In this document: positions 8,491 to 18,496 of the stretch, piece by piece
Position numbering within the stretch: position 1 is the first letter of the stretch
Layout of the letters: the number at the start of each line of letters is the position of its first letter
Assembly: GCF_001544535.1 (NCBI RefSeq)
Contig: NZ_FCON02000027.1
Location: 1 to 64,000, forward strand
Source of the DNA: Caballeronia choica
GTDB lineage: Bacteria; Pseudomonadota; Gammaproteobacteria; Burkholderiales; Burkholderiaceae
Direction: 5' to 3'
Length of the DNA stretch: 64,000 bases
Notes under the pieces: model-generated
Databases searched by the model: none
What the model saw: only the letters and a program-made list of their open reading frames with translations
Told to the model about the DNA's origin: nothing
Made by a program: the position numbers and the translations under genes

Positions 8491-9747
8491 ATGTCTAACG
8501 CCCAGAATCACGGTGCAGCGCACAAGCTCGGACCACTCGGCGCAGAGCCGGAGTTGTCCGGGACGAGCCAGATGGTCCAGGAGACGGTCCATCGATTCGC
8601 GCAGGAAGTGATGCGTCCGGTGGGGATCAAGCTGGACCGCATGACGCCCGAAGAAGTGATCGCGCCGGGCTCGCCGTATTGGGAGGCTCACGACAAATTC
8701 ACCGGGCTCGGATTCGGTGTAGACGGATTGCTAGAGCTGGAACCCGCCGAGCGCGCGAAGACGATGAGCATCCTCTTCGAGGAACTGGGCTGGGGCGACG
8801 CCGGACTCGCCATCACCTACGGCGCAGGGCTGCTGCCCGCGTTGATGAGCGCGATGTTCGGCAATGCGTTCTGCCGGTCGCTCGCGCCGGATGAAAAGCT
8901 CGGCTGCTGGGCGATCACGGAGCCCGATCACGGCTCCGACTCGCTCGATGCGAACGGTATGATCTTTCACCCGCAAGGCACGTATGGACGGCCCAACTGC
9001 GTGGCGACCCTGCGCGGCGATGAAGTGATCATCAACGGGCAAAAGTCGGCGTGGGTGTCCAACGGCATCGCCGCGAAGGTGTGCATTCTCTATTGCGCCG
9101 CGGACAGCGGCTCCGGCGTCGACACGAAGCGCGGCGCGGTGATCATCGTTCCGCTGGATGCTGAAGGCGTGTCGCGCGGCAAGCCGCTCGACAAGATCGG
9201 CCAGCGCGCGCTCAACCAGGGCGAACTCTTCTTCGAAAACGTCAGGCTGTCGAAGGATCACATCCTGGCCGGCCCCGACCAGTACCTCGACGCCGTCTAC
9301 GCCATTCACACGTTTGCCAACGCGCTCATGGGCACCGTGTTCACGGGCACGGCACGCGCCGCGTTCGAACTCGCGCTCGCCTACGCCCACGAACGAAAGC
9401 AAGGCGGCTTGCCGATCATCCGGCATCAGTCGGTTGCGTCGCGGCTCTTTCACATGTTCCGCAAGGTGGAGGCGGCTCGCGCGCTCTCGCAGCGCGTCGT
9501 GCTCTACAACTTCACGTCGCCGAAGGCTTCGCTGCATGCCGCGATGACAGCGAAGATCACCGCGACCCAGACCGCCTTCGAAGTCGCCAACGACGCGCTG
9601 CAGATCTTCTGCGGCAACGGCCTGACCCGCGAATACCCGATCGAGAAGATCTGGCGCGATGCCCGTGCGTCGCTGATCGAGGACGGCTGCAACGAAGTCC
9701 TTGCGATCAAGGGCGGCTACTACCTGATCGACCCGGAACTGCTTTGA
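8491..9747 (+). CDS. Acyl-CoA dehydrogenase
   Basis: This 418-residue flavoenzyme should introduce the 2,3-double bond into an acyl-CoA and pass electrons to ETF, which is encoded downstream. The N-terminal helical domain is followed by the flavin/substrate segment CWAITEPDHGSDS at about 150 and by the C-terminal helices ending in LQIFCGNGLTREYPIEKIWRD. The usual YEGT catalytic segment is replaced by SLIEDGCNEVL, with a Glu in the right region, so the enzyme belongs to a divergent subfamily. The ATG follows GGAGGAG. It is the first gene of the rightward run and is divergent from the regulator. Confidence 0.88.
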   Translation: MSNAQNHGAAHKLGPLGAEPELSGTSQMVQETVHRFAQEVMRPVGIKLDRMTPEEVIAPGSPYWEAHDKFTGLGFGVDGLLELEPAERAKTMSILFEELGWGDAGLAITYGAGLLPALMSAMFGNAFCRSLAPDEKLGCWAITEPDHGSDSLDANGMIFHPQGTYGRPNCVATLRGDEVIINGQKSAWVSNGIAAKVCILYCAADSGSGVDTKRGAVIIVPLDAEGVSRGKPLDKIGQRALNQGELFFENVRLSKDHILAGPDQYLDAVYAIHTFANALMGTVFTGTARAAFELALAYAHERKQGGLPIIRHQSVASRLFHMFRKVEAARALSQRVVLYNFTSPKASLHAAMTAKITATQTAFEVANDALQIFCGNGLTREYPIEKIWRDARASLIEDGCNEVLAIKGGYYLIDPELL

Positions 9748-9797
9748 ACGAGACGCGGTGCTAACGCATTCCAATGGAACTGGACGGAGACGATGAG

Positions 9798-10913
9798 ATG
9801 GCAACGGCATACGACGTAGTGCTCTATGGCGCAAGCGGATACACGGGCAAATTGACGGCATGGAAGCTCGCCGAACGCGGGATTCCCTTCATTGCCGCAG
9901 GGCGCAACAAGGAGCGGCTGGAAGCGGAGATGGCGAAGGTGCCCGAACTGGCCGGACACGACTACCGCTGCGTGGGAGTCGAACACGAAACGGCTGCGCT
10001 CACCGAGCTTTTCAACGGCAAGAAGGCGGTGATCAACATCGTCGGGCCGTTCATGCAACTGGGTCGGCCGGTGGTCGAGGCGAGTCTCGCGGCGGGTTGC
10101 CACTACTTCGACACGACGGGCGAAACCGACTGGATGTCGATGCTCAAGCAATCCTACGGCGAGGCATTTGCGGCGAAAGGTCTGGCGCTGTGTCCGGGCA
10201 ACTCGTACATGTGGACCGAAGGCAATCTGGCGGCCGAGATCGCGCTGGAGACGCCCGGCATCGATACGCTCGACGTGGTCTATCTCGGCGATTCCGAAGT
10301 GAGCGTCGCTTCGACGATGTCGTTTTTGCGGATGTGCACGCAGCCGCAGTTTTTCCTGCGCAACAACGAACTAGTGCAATGGCCGTGGGCGACACCGTAT
10401 CAGGTTCACGTGCCGGGCGAGCACGTGCTGCTGAACGCATTGCCCTGGGGCGGCGGCGGCGAGCCGATCTGGTACGCAGACGATCCACGCGTGCGCAACT
10501 GCCAGACGCTCGTGTCGTTCAGGAACCAGGAACGCTTCAACGCCGTGGTCGGCTTGCTTACGAAGTTCGAGGCGGAGTGCCGCCCGCTCGACGCGGCGAA
10601 GCAGGAAGAGATCACCAACGAGTGGGGCAAGGCAGTCACCCAGGTCGAGCCCGCGCGCGAGAACGCCGACATCAACCGCTGCACGCTCTCGTGTCAGGGG
10701 CGGGGCAATACGAATTCGGTCAGCGTCATCCTGCGCGGCAATTCGCCGTATGCGCAAACGGGTGTGCTCGGCGCGGAAGCCGTGCGCCGCGTCCTGCGCG
10801 GGCAACTGCGTGAAGTCGGCTTTGTTTCGCCGGCGCGAGCGTTCGGCGCACGCAGCCTCGTCGCCGCACTGGCGGAAGAAGGCTACCTGGCCTACGAGGT
10901 CAAAAGCGTCTGA
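9798..10913 (+). CDS. Saccharopine dehydrogenase-like / trans-acting enoyl reductase family protein
   Basis: The protein has 371 residues with an N-terminal Rossmann fold: YDVVLYGASGYTGKL at residues 5-19 is the dinucleotide-binding glycine motif, and INIVGPFMQLG follows. The family includes saccharopine dehydrogenase-like proteins and mycobacterial trans-acting enoyl reductases. Lysine metabolism is unlikely in this context; reduction of an unsaturated or keto acyl intermediate is more plausible, but this is inference. The ATG at 9798, preceded by GGACGGAG, is preferred to the in-frame ATG at 9774. It lies 50 bp after the dehydrogenase. Confidence 0.72.
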   Translation: MATAYDVVLYGASGYTGKLTAWKLAERGIPFIAAGRNKERLEAEMAKVPELAGHDYRCVGVEHETAALTELFNGKKAVINIVGPFMQLGRPVVEASLAAGCHYFDTTGETDWMSMLKQSYGEAFAAKGLALCPGNSYMWTEGNLAAEIALETPGIDTLDVVYLGDSEVSVASTMSFLRMCTQPQFFLRNNELVQWPWATPYQVHVPGEHVLLNALPWGGGGEPIWYADDPRVRNCQTLVSFRNQERFNAVVGLLTKFEAECRPLDAAKQEEITNEWGKAVTQVEPARENADINRCTLSCQGRGNTNSVSVILRGNSPYAQTGVLGAEAVRRVLRGQLREVGFVSPARAFGARSLVAALAEEGYLAYEVKSV

Positions 10914-10970
10914 CAGCGGCCGCGAGTGCTACGCGCTCGCGGCACCGGGAACTCGACGGGGAGAGATGAA

Positions 10971-12209
10971 ATGAGCGAAGTGTATATCGCGGGCGTCGGG
11001 ATGACGTCATTCGGCAAGCATCTGAACACGAGCGTGAAGCAGCTCACGCGCGCGGCAGTGAACGACGCGCTCGCGGACGCGGGCTGCGACAGCAGGCAAC
11101 TGCAAGGGGCGTTTTTCGGCAATTCCACGCAGGGGCATATGGAAGGCCAGCATATGATCCGCGGCCAGCTTGCGCTGCGTGCGATGGGCATCGACAGGAT
11201 TCCCGTAATCAACGTCGAGAATGCGTGCGCAAGCGCGAGTACCGCGTTTCACCTCGCGGTGAGCTACATCAGGGCACTTGCCGCCGACATCGTACTGGCG
11301 GTGGGCGCGGAGAAGATGTTCTCGCCGGACAAGGCGCTCACGTTCAGCGCATTCGACGGTGCGTGGGACGTGCACGACACGGAGAACGGCAAGCGCAGGC
11401 TGCTGGAAATGGGCCACGGCATCGAGCCGCCCGAGGGAAGCGTATCGACGAAGCCCTACAGCGTATTCATGGACATCTACGCGTCGATGGGCCGCATGCA
11501 CATGCGCGAGTTCGGGACCACGCAGCGGCAGTTCGCCGCCGTGTCGTCCAAGAACCACGGGCATTCGGTCCACAATCCGCTCGCGCAATACCAGCAGGCC
11601 TACACGATCGACGAGATCCTCTCCGCGCCGCCGATCACGTACCCGCTCACGCTGCCGATGTGCTCGCCTGTCAGCGACGGGGCGGCGGCGGTCATCGTAT
11701 GCAGCGAGGCCGGACTCGAAATGCTCAAGGGACGACGCTCGCGAGCCATTCGCGTTCTTGCATCCGTGCTTCAGACCGGAACCGACCGGCCGGCCACCGC
11801 GCTCGACCGGCATCTGGTCCGGCTGGGTTCATCGAGCGCCTATGAGCAGGCTGGCGTGACCCCGAAGGACGTCTCGGTCGCCGAGGTGCACGACGCGACG
11901 GCGATCGGCGAAATCATCCAGTCCGAGGTGCTCGGCTTGTGCGAGCCCGGGATGGGCGGCGTTTGCGCCGAACGGGGCGATACCTCGATCGGAGGACGGA
12001 TTCCGATCAATCCGTCCGGCGGCCTCGAATCGAAGGGACATCCGATAGGCGCCACAGGGTTGGGCCAGATCTATGAACTCGTCCGGCAACTGCGCGACGA
12101 AGCGGGCCCTCGCCAGGTGGAGGGCGCGCGCATCGCGATCGCCGAAAACGGCGGCGGCCTGTGTGGCGTGGAAGAGGCCGTGGCCAGCATCACGATTCTG
12201 GGCCGATGA
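10971..12209 (+). CDS. SCP-x type thiolase
   Basis: This 412-residue thiolase is of the lipid-transfer/SCP-x branch. The acylated Cys is in ENACASASTA at about residue 86. The C-terminal GGLESKGHPIGATG segment carries the catalytic His, and ENGGGLCG is near the end. It cleaves a 3-ketoacyl-CoA, releasing acetyl-CoA or propionyl-CoA. The ATG at 10971 follows GGGGAGAG; the upstream GTG at 10926 is rejected. No DUF35 partner gene is present, which argues against the steroid-type aldolase pairing. It sits within the beta-oxidation run. Confidence 0.87.
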   Translation: MSEVYIAGVGMTSFGKHLNTSVKQLTRAAVNDALADAGCDSRQLQGAFFGNSTQGHMEGQHMIRGQLALRAMGIDRIPVINVENACASASTAFHLAVSYIRALAADIVLAVGAEKMFSPDKALTFSAFDGAWDVHDTENGKRRLLEMGHGIEPPEGSVSTKPYSVFMDIYASMGRMHMREFGTTQRQFAAVSSKNHGHSVHNPLAQYQQAYTIDEILSAPPITYPLTLPMCSPVSDGAAAVIVCSEAGLEMLKGRRSRAIRVLASVLQTGTDRPATALDRHLVRLGSSSAYEQAGVTPKDVSVAEVHDATAIGEIIQSEVLGLCEPGMGGVCAERGDTSIGGRIPINPSGGLESKGHPIGATGLGQIYELVRQLRDEAGPRQVEGARIAIAENGGGLCGVEEAVASITILGR

Positions 12210-12288
12210 GGCCGAGGAGTCGCGCAACGCATGGACTGTGGCGGCGCCAGGCCGTACAGCATCGGAAAGAATCAGGAGACTGAGTGCC

Positions 12289-13893
12289 ATGAGCACGAAA
12301 CCCGAAACCACGTTGGCGGCGTTGATCGCCAATCGCGTCGAGACGATGCCCGATCTCGACGTGCTCACCGTCGAAGGAGCCGGCGCAAGGCCGGATGAAG
12401 TTCGCACCTACCGGCAGCTCTGGGAGAACGGCCAGCGGCTCGCGCAGGTACTGATCGATCAGGGCTTGCGTCCCGGCGATCATTTCGCGTTGCTGATGGC
12501 CAATCACGTCGAATTCGTCGACGCGATGGTTGCCGCATCGATCTCGGGCACCGTGTTCGTGCCGATCGATCCACGCGCGAAGGGCGAGAAGCTTGCGTTC
12601 ATGCTCGAACAGGCCCAATGCCGGGGCGTGATCGCCGCGGACTATACGCTCGACAATCTCGAAGCCGTGCGGGGTTCGCTTGCGCGTCTGTCGTGGATCA
12701 TCGCGCTCGAAACCGACGAGGGCGGCAAGCCGCTGTCGGATTTTCGCGGCGTCGTGTCCTTGCGCGCCCTGCTGCCGGCGCACGTTCCTGATTTGCCCGT
12801 CATGGCTCGCGACCCGGCAGGCGCAATGCAGCTGATCTTCACGTCCGGTACGACGGGCGACCCGAAGGGCATCGTGATGACGCATCAGCGCTACTGCGCG
12901 ACGTCGGCCGCGGTGTCGGCGCTGTTCGGCTACGTACCCGATGACCGGCCGTACTCCGGACTCTCGCTCACGCATGCCAATGCACAGATCGTGACGCTCG
13001 GCGCATCGCTCATGGCGGGCATGCGCGCCGTGCTCTCGCGTCGCTTCACGAAGTCGCGCCTGTGGGACATCGCCCGCCGATACCGGTGCACCACGTTCAC
13101 GCTGCTTGGCGGCATGACGACGGCGATCTATAGCGAACCGACGAAGCCGGATGACGCGGACAACCCGGTGCGCTTCGTCATCTCAGCCGGGATGCCGGCT
13201 GCGATCTGGAATGCGTTCGAGGAGCGCTTCGGCGTCGGGATCGTCGAGTTCTACGGCGCGGCTGAAGGCGGAATCACCGTGAAGCCGCGCGGCGTTGGCC
13301 CGGTTGGCAGCATCGGCAGGCCGGTGCCTGTCCTCCAGCATCGAATCGTCGACGAAGACGGCGACGACTGCGCGAAAGGCGTGCCGGGCGAACTGCTCTT
13401 CAGGCCGGTGGATGGCTCGCCGTTCAACGTCGAATACTTCGGCAATCCGGAGGCCTCGGCGAAGAAGTGCAAGGACGGCTGGCTGCACATGGGCGACGTC
13501 GTGCGCGAGGATGAGGACGGCTGGCTCTTCTTCGAATACCGCAAGGGCGGCGGCATTCGGCACAACGGCGAGTTCATCAATCCGGCACCGATAGAAAAAG
13601 TGATCGCCGAGTCGGGGACAGTCGAGGACGTCTACGTCTATGGCGTGAAGGCTGCGTCCGGTGCGCCGGGTGAGAAGGACGTCGTGGCGGCCGTCGTGCC
13701 CAAGCGTACCGATGACTTCGACCCGCAGCAGGTGTTCCGCGCGTGCCGCGCAAGGCTCGAAGCGAGCTCGGTCGTTTCGTGGGTGCAGGTGGTGCCGGAA
13801 ATACCGAAGACCGCATCGGAAAAGCCGCTGGAACGCTATCTCGTCGATATGTTCGAGGGGCAGCCCGGCAGCGTGTTTGCCGAGCGGGCTTGA
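12289..13893 (+). CDS. CaiC-like acyl-CoA ligase (AMP-forming)
   Basis: This second ANL-family ligase of the block has 534 residues. The P-loop is TSGTTGDPKG (about 185-194), the acceptor motif is FYGAAEGG, and HMGDVVREDEDGWLFF precedes the hinge. The hinge reads YRKGGGIRHNGEF rather than the usual DR-x-K-D, as in crotonobetaine/carnitine-CoA ligase relatives. The ATG at 12289 follows CAGGAG; longer in-frame reading would overlap the thiolase and is rejected. Two ligases in one block suggest either two substrates or successive activation steps. Confidence 0.84.
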   Translation: MSTKPETTLAALIANRVETMPDLDVLTVEGAGARPDEVRTYRQLWENGQRLAQVLIDQGLRPGDHFALLMANHVEFVDAMVAASISGTVFVPIDPRAKGEKLAFMLEQAQCRGVIAADYTLDNLEAVRGSLARLSWIIALETDEGGKPLSDFRGVVSLRALLPAHVPDLPVMARDPAGAMQLIFTSGTTGDPKGIVMTHQRYCATSAAVSALFGYVPDDRPYSGLSLTHANAQIVTLGASLMAGMRAVLSRRFTKSRLWDIARRYRCTTFTLLGGMTTAIYSEPTKPDDADNPVRFVISAGMPAAIWNAFEERFGVGIVEFYGAAEGGITVKPRGVGPVGSIGRPVPVLQHRIVDEDGDDCAKGVPGELLFRPVDGSPFNVEYFGNPEASAKKCKDGWLHMGDVVREDEDGWLFFEYRKGGGIRHNGEFINPAPIEKVIAESGTVEDVYVYGVKAASGAPGEKDVVAAVVPKRTDDFDPQQVFRACRARLEASSVVSWVQVVPEIPKTASEKPLERYLVDMFEGQPGSVFAERA

Positions 13894-13994
13894 TGGATTT
13901 CATGCGGGATTTCATGCGGGCTTTCACGCGGGAACCGGCGCGTCCCAGTGCGCGGTGAACAACGGCAAACGCTTTAAACCAAACGGAGCAGGCG

Positions 13995-14744
13995 ATGAAA
14001 ATACTGGTACCGGTCAAGCGCGTCGTGGACGCGAACGTAAGGGTTCGCGTCAAGGCCGACGGCAGTGCCGTCGATATCGCGAACGTGAAGATGTCGATGA
14101 ACCCGTTCGACGAAATCAGCGTGGAAGAGGCTGTGCGCATGAAGGAAGCGGGTGTGGCGACCGAGGTGATCGCGGTGTCATGCGGGGTACATGTATGCCA
14201 GGAAACGCTCCGCACGGCAATGGCGGTCGGTGCGGACCGCGGCGTGCTCGTCGAGACGGATGTCGAATTGCAGCCGCTCGCGGTGGCCAAGCTGCTCAAG
14301 GCGCTGGTCGACAAGGAGCAGCCGCAACTGGTGCTGCTCGGCAAGCAGGCCATCGACGACGACGCCAACCAGGTCGGCCAGATGCTGGCCGCGCTGCTTG
14401 GCTGGCCGCAGGCGACGTTCGCATCGCAGGTAACGGTCGAATCAGGAAAGGCCACGGTGACGCGTGAGATCGACGGCGGTCTGGAAACCATCGAGGTCGA
14501 TCTGCCCGCCATCGTCACCGCCGATTTGCGGTTGAACACGCCGCGCTACGCCACGCTGCCCAACATCATGAAGGCGAAGAAAAAGACGCTCGATGTCGTG
14601 ACGCCGGATGCGCTCGGCGTCGATGTCACGCCGAGGCTGACGACGTTGAAGCTGGCGGAGCCCGCGAAACGCGAAGCGGGCGTTCGCGTGGCCGACGCCG
14701 CGGAACTCGTGAGCAAGTTGAAAAACGTCGCCCAAGTCATCTGA
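13995..14744 (+). CDS. etfB: Electron transfer flavoprotein subunit beta
   Basis: This 249-residue protein has the typical start [20 protein letters not shown], the [16 protein letters not shown] segment and the [20 protein letters not shown] segment near residue 120. Paired with EtfA it carries electrons from acyl-CoA dehydrogenases to ETF:quinone oxidoreductase. It is followed by etfA after 15 bp. A dedicated ETF pair inside this block, beside two dehydrogenases, suggests the run is self-sufficient for electron transfer. Confidence 0.95.
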   Translation: MKILVPVKRVVDANVRVRVKADGSAVDIANVKMSMNPFDEISVEEAVRMKEAGVATEVIAVSCGVHVCQETLRTAMAVGADRGVLVETDVELQPLAVAKLLKALVDKEQPQLVLLGKQAIDDDANQVGQMLAALLGWPQATFASQVTVESGKATVTREIDGGLETIEVDLPAIVTADLRLNTPRYATLPNIMKAKKKTLDVVTPDALGVDVTPRLTTLKLAEPAKREAGVRVADAAELVSKLKNVAQVI

Positions 14745-14759
14745 TCGAAGGGGAAGCAA

Positions 14760-15707
14760 ATGCCCGTACTCGTGATTGCAGAGCATGACAACCAGGCGCT
14801 CAAGACGGCCACGCTGAACGCCGTGACCGCGGCCGCGCGTCTTGGCGACGACATTCACATTCTCGTGGCCGGAGCGCAATGCGCGAAGGTGGCCGAGCAG
14901 GCGGCTCGCATTGCGGGCGTGACCCGCGTACTTGCCGCCGATGCCGCGCACTATGGTCACGCGCTGGCCGAGAACCTCGCCGCGCTCATCGTGAAGGTCG
15001 CCGGGCAATACAGCCACATCGTGGCACCGGCCACCACGACGGCCAAGAACGTGATACCGCGCGTGGCCGCGCTGCTCGATGTGGCGCAAATCTCCGACGT
15101 CGTTGCCGTCGAGTCCGCCGACTCATTCGTGCGCCCCATCTACGCAGGCAATGTGCTCGCGACGGTGCGAAGCGCAGACGCGATCAAGGTCATCACCGTT
15201 CGAACGACAGCCTTCGCCGCGGCGCCGGCAGAGGGCGGAGCGGCCGCGATCGAAACAGTGGACCCCGCTCCTGAAGTGCAAGGGTCGCGCTTCGTGAGCC
15301 AGCAGCTGACGCGTTCGGAGCGCCCGGAACTGACGGCGGCGCTTCGGGTGGTTTCAGGTGGCCGAGGCATGGGTTCCGCCGAGAACTTCGCGCTGCTCGA
15401 CGACATTGCCAACAAGCTGGGTGCCGCCGTCGGCGCCTCGCGCGCGGCGGTGGATGCCGGCTTCGTGCCGAACGACTACCAGGTCGGCCAGACGGGCAAG
15501 GTCATCGCTCCGCAGTTGTATATCGCCGTGGGCATTTCCGGGGCGATCCAGCATCTGGCCGGGATGAAGGACTCGAAGGTGATTGTCGCGATCAACAAGG
15601 ACGAAGAGGCGCCGATCTTCCAGGTCGCTGATTACTGGATCGTCGGGGACCTCTTCAAGGTGTTGCCTGAATTGTCCGCCGAGCTGGACAAACTGCAACA
15701 GAGCTGA
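14760..15707 (+). CDS. etfA: Electron transfer flavoprotein subunit alpha
   Basis: The protein has 315 residues. The N-terminal domain starts [15 protein letters not shown]. The C-terminal FAD domain holds [53 protein letters not shown] and [20 protein letters not shown], all diagnostic of EtfA. It binds FAD and completes the heterodimer with EtfB. It is 22 bp upstream of the second acyl-CoA dehydrogenase, so the three genes are almost certainly cotranscribed. Confidence 0.95.
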   Translation: MPVLVIAEHDNQALKTATLNAVTAAARLGDDIHILVAGAQCAKVAEQAARIAGVTRVLAADAAHYGHALAENLAALIVKVAGQYSHIVAPATTTAKNVIPRVAALLDVAQISDVVAVESADSFVRPIYAGNVLATVRSADAIKVITVRTTAFAAAPAEGGAAAIETVDPAPEVQGSRFVSQQLTRSERPELTAALRVVSGGRGMGSAENFALLDDIANKLGAAVGASRAAVDAGFVPNDYQVGQTGKVIAPQLYIAVGISGAIQHLAGMKDSKVIVAINKDEEAPIFQVADYWIVGDLFKVLPELSAELDKLQQS

Positions 15708-15729
15708 ACAAACACAAACGAGGCAAACG

Positions 15730-17520
15730 ATGAGCACCTATATTGCACCGCTGCGCGACATGCGCTTCGTGATGACGGAACTGGCGGATCTCGGCGCGCT
15801 GTCTTCGTTGCCGGGCCTGGAGGAGGTCACGCCGGAACTGGCCGACGCCGTACTCGAAGAAGCAGCCAGGCTCGCGGCTGAAGTGCTTGCGCCGCTCAAC
15901 AAGACCGGCGACGAGCAGGGCGCGCGTCTGACCCCGGACGGCGTGGTTGCCGCAGACGGTTTCGCGCAGGCGTACCGGCAATTTTCCGCGGGCGGGTGGG
16001 GCGGCCTCAGCGGCGATCCCGCGTTCGGCGGCCAAGGCCTGCCCGAACTGCTGAATGCGGCGGCCGTCGAGATGTGGAATTCCGCCAATATGGCGTTCGC
16101 GCTGTGCCCGGTACTGACGGCCGGCGCCACCGAGGCGTTGCGTCAACATGGCTCGGAAGAACTCAGACAGCGCTATTTGCAGAACCTCGTCAGCGGCGCG
16201 TGGACCGGCACGATGAACCTGACCGAACCGCAAGCGGGATCGGATCTCGCAGCCGTGCGCACGAAGGCCGTGCCGGAGGGCGATCACTATCGCCTTTACG
16301 GCCAGAAGATCTTCATCACGTGGGGCGACCACGACATGACTGACAACGTGATTCATCTCGTCCTCGCGCGCACGCCGGATGCGCCTGAGGGCGTACGCGG
16401 GATTTCGCTGTTCCTCGTGCCCAAGTTCCTGCTCAACGCCGACGGGTCGCCGGGGCAGCGCAATGATGTCCACTGCGTTTCTCTTGAGCACAAGCTGGGT
16501 ATCCACGCGAGTCCGACTTGCGTGATGAGCTTCGGCGACAGGGACGGCGCAATTGGCTATCTCGTCGGACACGAGAACAAGGGCCTCGCGCACATGTTCA
16601 CGATGATGAACGAAGCGCGCCAGAAGGTGGGGGTCCAGGGGCTCGCGATAGCGGAGCGCGCGTACCAGCAAGCCCGCGAGTATGCGAAAGAGCGCGTTCA
16701 GGGACGCCCTGCGGCAAGCCGCTCGGGCCAGGCAGTCGCGATCATTCATCACCCGGACGTCCGGCGCATGTTGCTGACGATGAAGTCGCAGATCGAAGCG
16801 ATGCGCGCGTTCGCCTACGTCATCGCGGCCGACATGGACCGCACGCACAGGCACCCGGACGACAGTGAACGTGCGCGACGCCAGGCGCGTGTCGACCTGC
16901 TGATCCCCGTGCTGAAGGGATGGTGTACCGAACTGGGCGTCGAGATCGCATCGCTCGGCGTGCAAGTGCATGGCGGGATGGGCTACATCGAAGAAACGGG
17001 TGCGTGCCAGTTTCTCCGCGATGCACGAATCGCGACGATCTACGAGGGCACGACCGGCATTCAGGCCGCGGACCTGGTGGGACGAAAGCTCGCGTCGGAC
17101 GGCGGTGCCGCGATGGCTGCGCTGATCGTGGAAATGCGAAGCGTCGCGCTCGAACTCGAACGAAGCGCAGATACGCGGCTTGCCCCGCTTGGCATCGCCT
17201 TCGCGGTCAGCGTGCAGGCGCTTGAAGACGCTACGAGGTGGATGCTGCGCACAGCGGCAACGGGCATCGATGAAGCGCTTGCCAGTTCGGTCGACTATCT
17301 GATGATGACGGGATACGTCTGCGGCGGATGGCAGATGGCGCGCGCTGCGCTGGCCGCGTCGAAAAAGGATGCAGCGGGTGACGATCAGGACTTTCAACGG
17401 ACGAAGCTCGCCACTGCGCGTTTCTACGCGGAAAAGATCCTGCCGAAAGCCCACGCGCTTCGGGAGACGGTCCTGCGCGGCGCATCCGGCGCCATAGACA
17501 TTCCGATCGAGCAGTTCTGA
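15730..17520 (+). CDS. Acyl-CoA dehydrogenase, long DmdC-like form
   Basis: At 596 residues this is longer than standard dehydrogenases, with a C-terminal extension domain typical of the DmdC/FadE5-like group. Visible motifs are MNLTEPQAGSDLAAVRT (flavin contact), FGDRDGAIGYLVG and the catalytic IYEGTTGIQAADL segment, plus a GGMGYIEETG loop. It dehydrogenates an acyl-CoA and reduces ETF from the two genes just upstream. The ATG at 15730 is chosen because longer in-frame reading overlaps etfA. Substrate could be a branched, thio- or medium-chain acyl-CoA; sequence does not decide. Confidence 0.88.
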   Translation: MSTYIAPLRDMRFVMTELADLGALSSLPGLEEVTPELADAVLEEAARLAAEVLAPLNKTGDEQGARLTPDGVVAADGFAQAYRQFSAGGWGGLSGDPAFGGQGLPELLNAAAVEMWNSANMAFALCPVLTAGATEALRQHGSEELRQRYLQNLVSGAWTGTMNLTEPQAGSDLAAVRTKAVPEGDHYRLYGQKIFITWGDHDMTDNVIHLVLARTPDAPEGVRGISLFLVPKFLLNADGSPGQRNDVHCVSLEHKLGIHASPTCVMSFGDRDGAIGYLVGHENKGLAHMFTMMNEARQKVGVQGLAIAERAYQQAREYAKERVQGRPAASRSGQAVAIIHHPDVRRMLLTMKSQIEAMRAFAYVIAADMDRTHRHPDDSERARRQARVDLLIPVLKGWCTELGVEIASLGVQVHGGMGYIEETGACQFLRDARIATIYEGTTGIQAADLVGRKLASDGGAAMAALIVEMRSVALELERSADTRLAPLGIAFAVSVQALEDATRWMLRTAATGIDEALASSVDYLMMTGYVCGGWQMARAALAASKKDAAGDDQDFQRTKLATARFYAEKILPKAHALRETVLRGASGAIDIPIEQF

Positions 17521-17604
17521 ACCAACCGTGACGGAAGGATTTCCGGCAATCGGACAAACGATTGGTCGTAAGTTTGGATAACTAATAAAATGGCGGAGAC
17601 GACA

Positions 17605-18360
17605 ATGAAGAAAATCGCATATCTCGCGCTCATACCGGGCGTGATTTGTGGCGGCGCGATGGCGCAAAGCGCGGGGAGTTTGGTAACGACTCTGGGTGCA
17701 ACATGGCTGGACTTCGGTCCTTCGTCCGCAACGGCACTGCAGAGTACTTCGGCGGCAGGCACATTCACGTCACCGGGAACCGGCGGTCAGATACACAACA
17801 CGTTCAGCGCTGAACTCGCGTTCACCTATTTCGTCACGGACAATATCGCACTGGACCTGGCTACGGGTGTGCCGCCCAAGCTCAAGCTCTACGCGCAAGG
17901 GACGGCTGCACCGTTCGGCCCCGGAGGGCCGACGCTCGACTTCGGCAGTCTGCAACCCCTCGCGACCACCCGGTCCTGGCCGCCCATTCTCTTTGTCAAG
18001 TACTTCTTTGGCGCGGCGCAGTCGACGCTGCGTCCCTTTGTCGGCATCGGCGTCAACTACACGTGGTATTCGCATACTCAACTCAATCCGGCTTTTGCCG
18101 CGGCGTTGACCCAGGTCGCGGGTCCGGGCGGCCAGGCCAAGGCTTCACTGAGCCCGTCATGGAATCCGGCGTTCAATGCGGGGCTTTCCTACAACATCAG
18201 CAAGAGCTGGTATGCAACCGCATCCTTGACCTACCTGCCCCTCAAGACGAATGCGACGGTTTCGGCCGTTGCCGCCAACGGCCAGGCGGTGCTGACCAAC
18301 AAGACGCACATCACGGCTAATCCGTGGATCACGTTTGTCGGGGTTGGGTATCGGTTCTAG
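17605..18360 (+). CDS. OmpW/AlkL family outer membrane channel
   Basis: The 251-residue precursor has a signal peptide ending in GGAMA before QSAGSL. The mature part has alternating hydrophobic strands, an FTYFVTDNIALDL segment, KYFFGAAQSTLRPFVGIGVNYTWY and a terminal Phe in GVGYRF, all typical of eight-stranded OmpW barrels. The AlkL branch imports hydrophobic molecules. At the end of a CoA-ligase/beta-oxidation block it is a plausible entry channel. The ATG at 17605 follows GGCGGAGAC; an ATG at 17590 is the alternative. Confidence 0.83.
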   Translation: MKKIAYLALIPGVICGGAMAQSAGSLVTTLGATWLDFGPSSATALQSTSAAGTFTSPGTGGQIHNTFSAELAFTYFVTDNIALDLATGVPPKLKLYAQGTAAPFGPGGPTLDFGSLQPLATTRSWPPILFVKYFFGAAQSTLRPFVGIGVNYTWYSHTQLNPAFAAALTQVAGPGGQAKASLSPSWNPAFNAGLSYNISKSWYATASLTYLPLKTNATVSAVAANGQAVLTNKTHITANPWITFVGVGYRF

Positions 18361-18496
18361 GGCGGCGTGGTTACTACCGTGTGAAGCGGCTAGCTTGGCA
18401 TCCGTGAACATCCCGCCAGCGTAGAATCCAAGGACTCTCCTGGCGGGCGATCCGCGTGGTCGCCGGAACCGATACGGATAGGGATACCGACGGCTC

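Noticed and set aside
9798-10913. Lysine-pathway saccharopine dehydrogenase
   Set aside because: Only the Rossmann region fits and the neighbours are fatty-acid genes; no lysine metabolism gene is nearby.
15655-17667. 670-residue minus-strand open frame opposite the second acyl-CoA dehydrogenase
   Set aside because: Shadow of the dehydrogenase gene; composition typical of antisense frames in GC-rich DNA.
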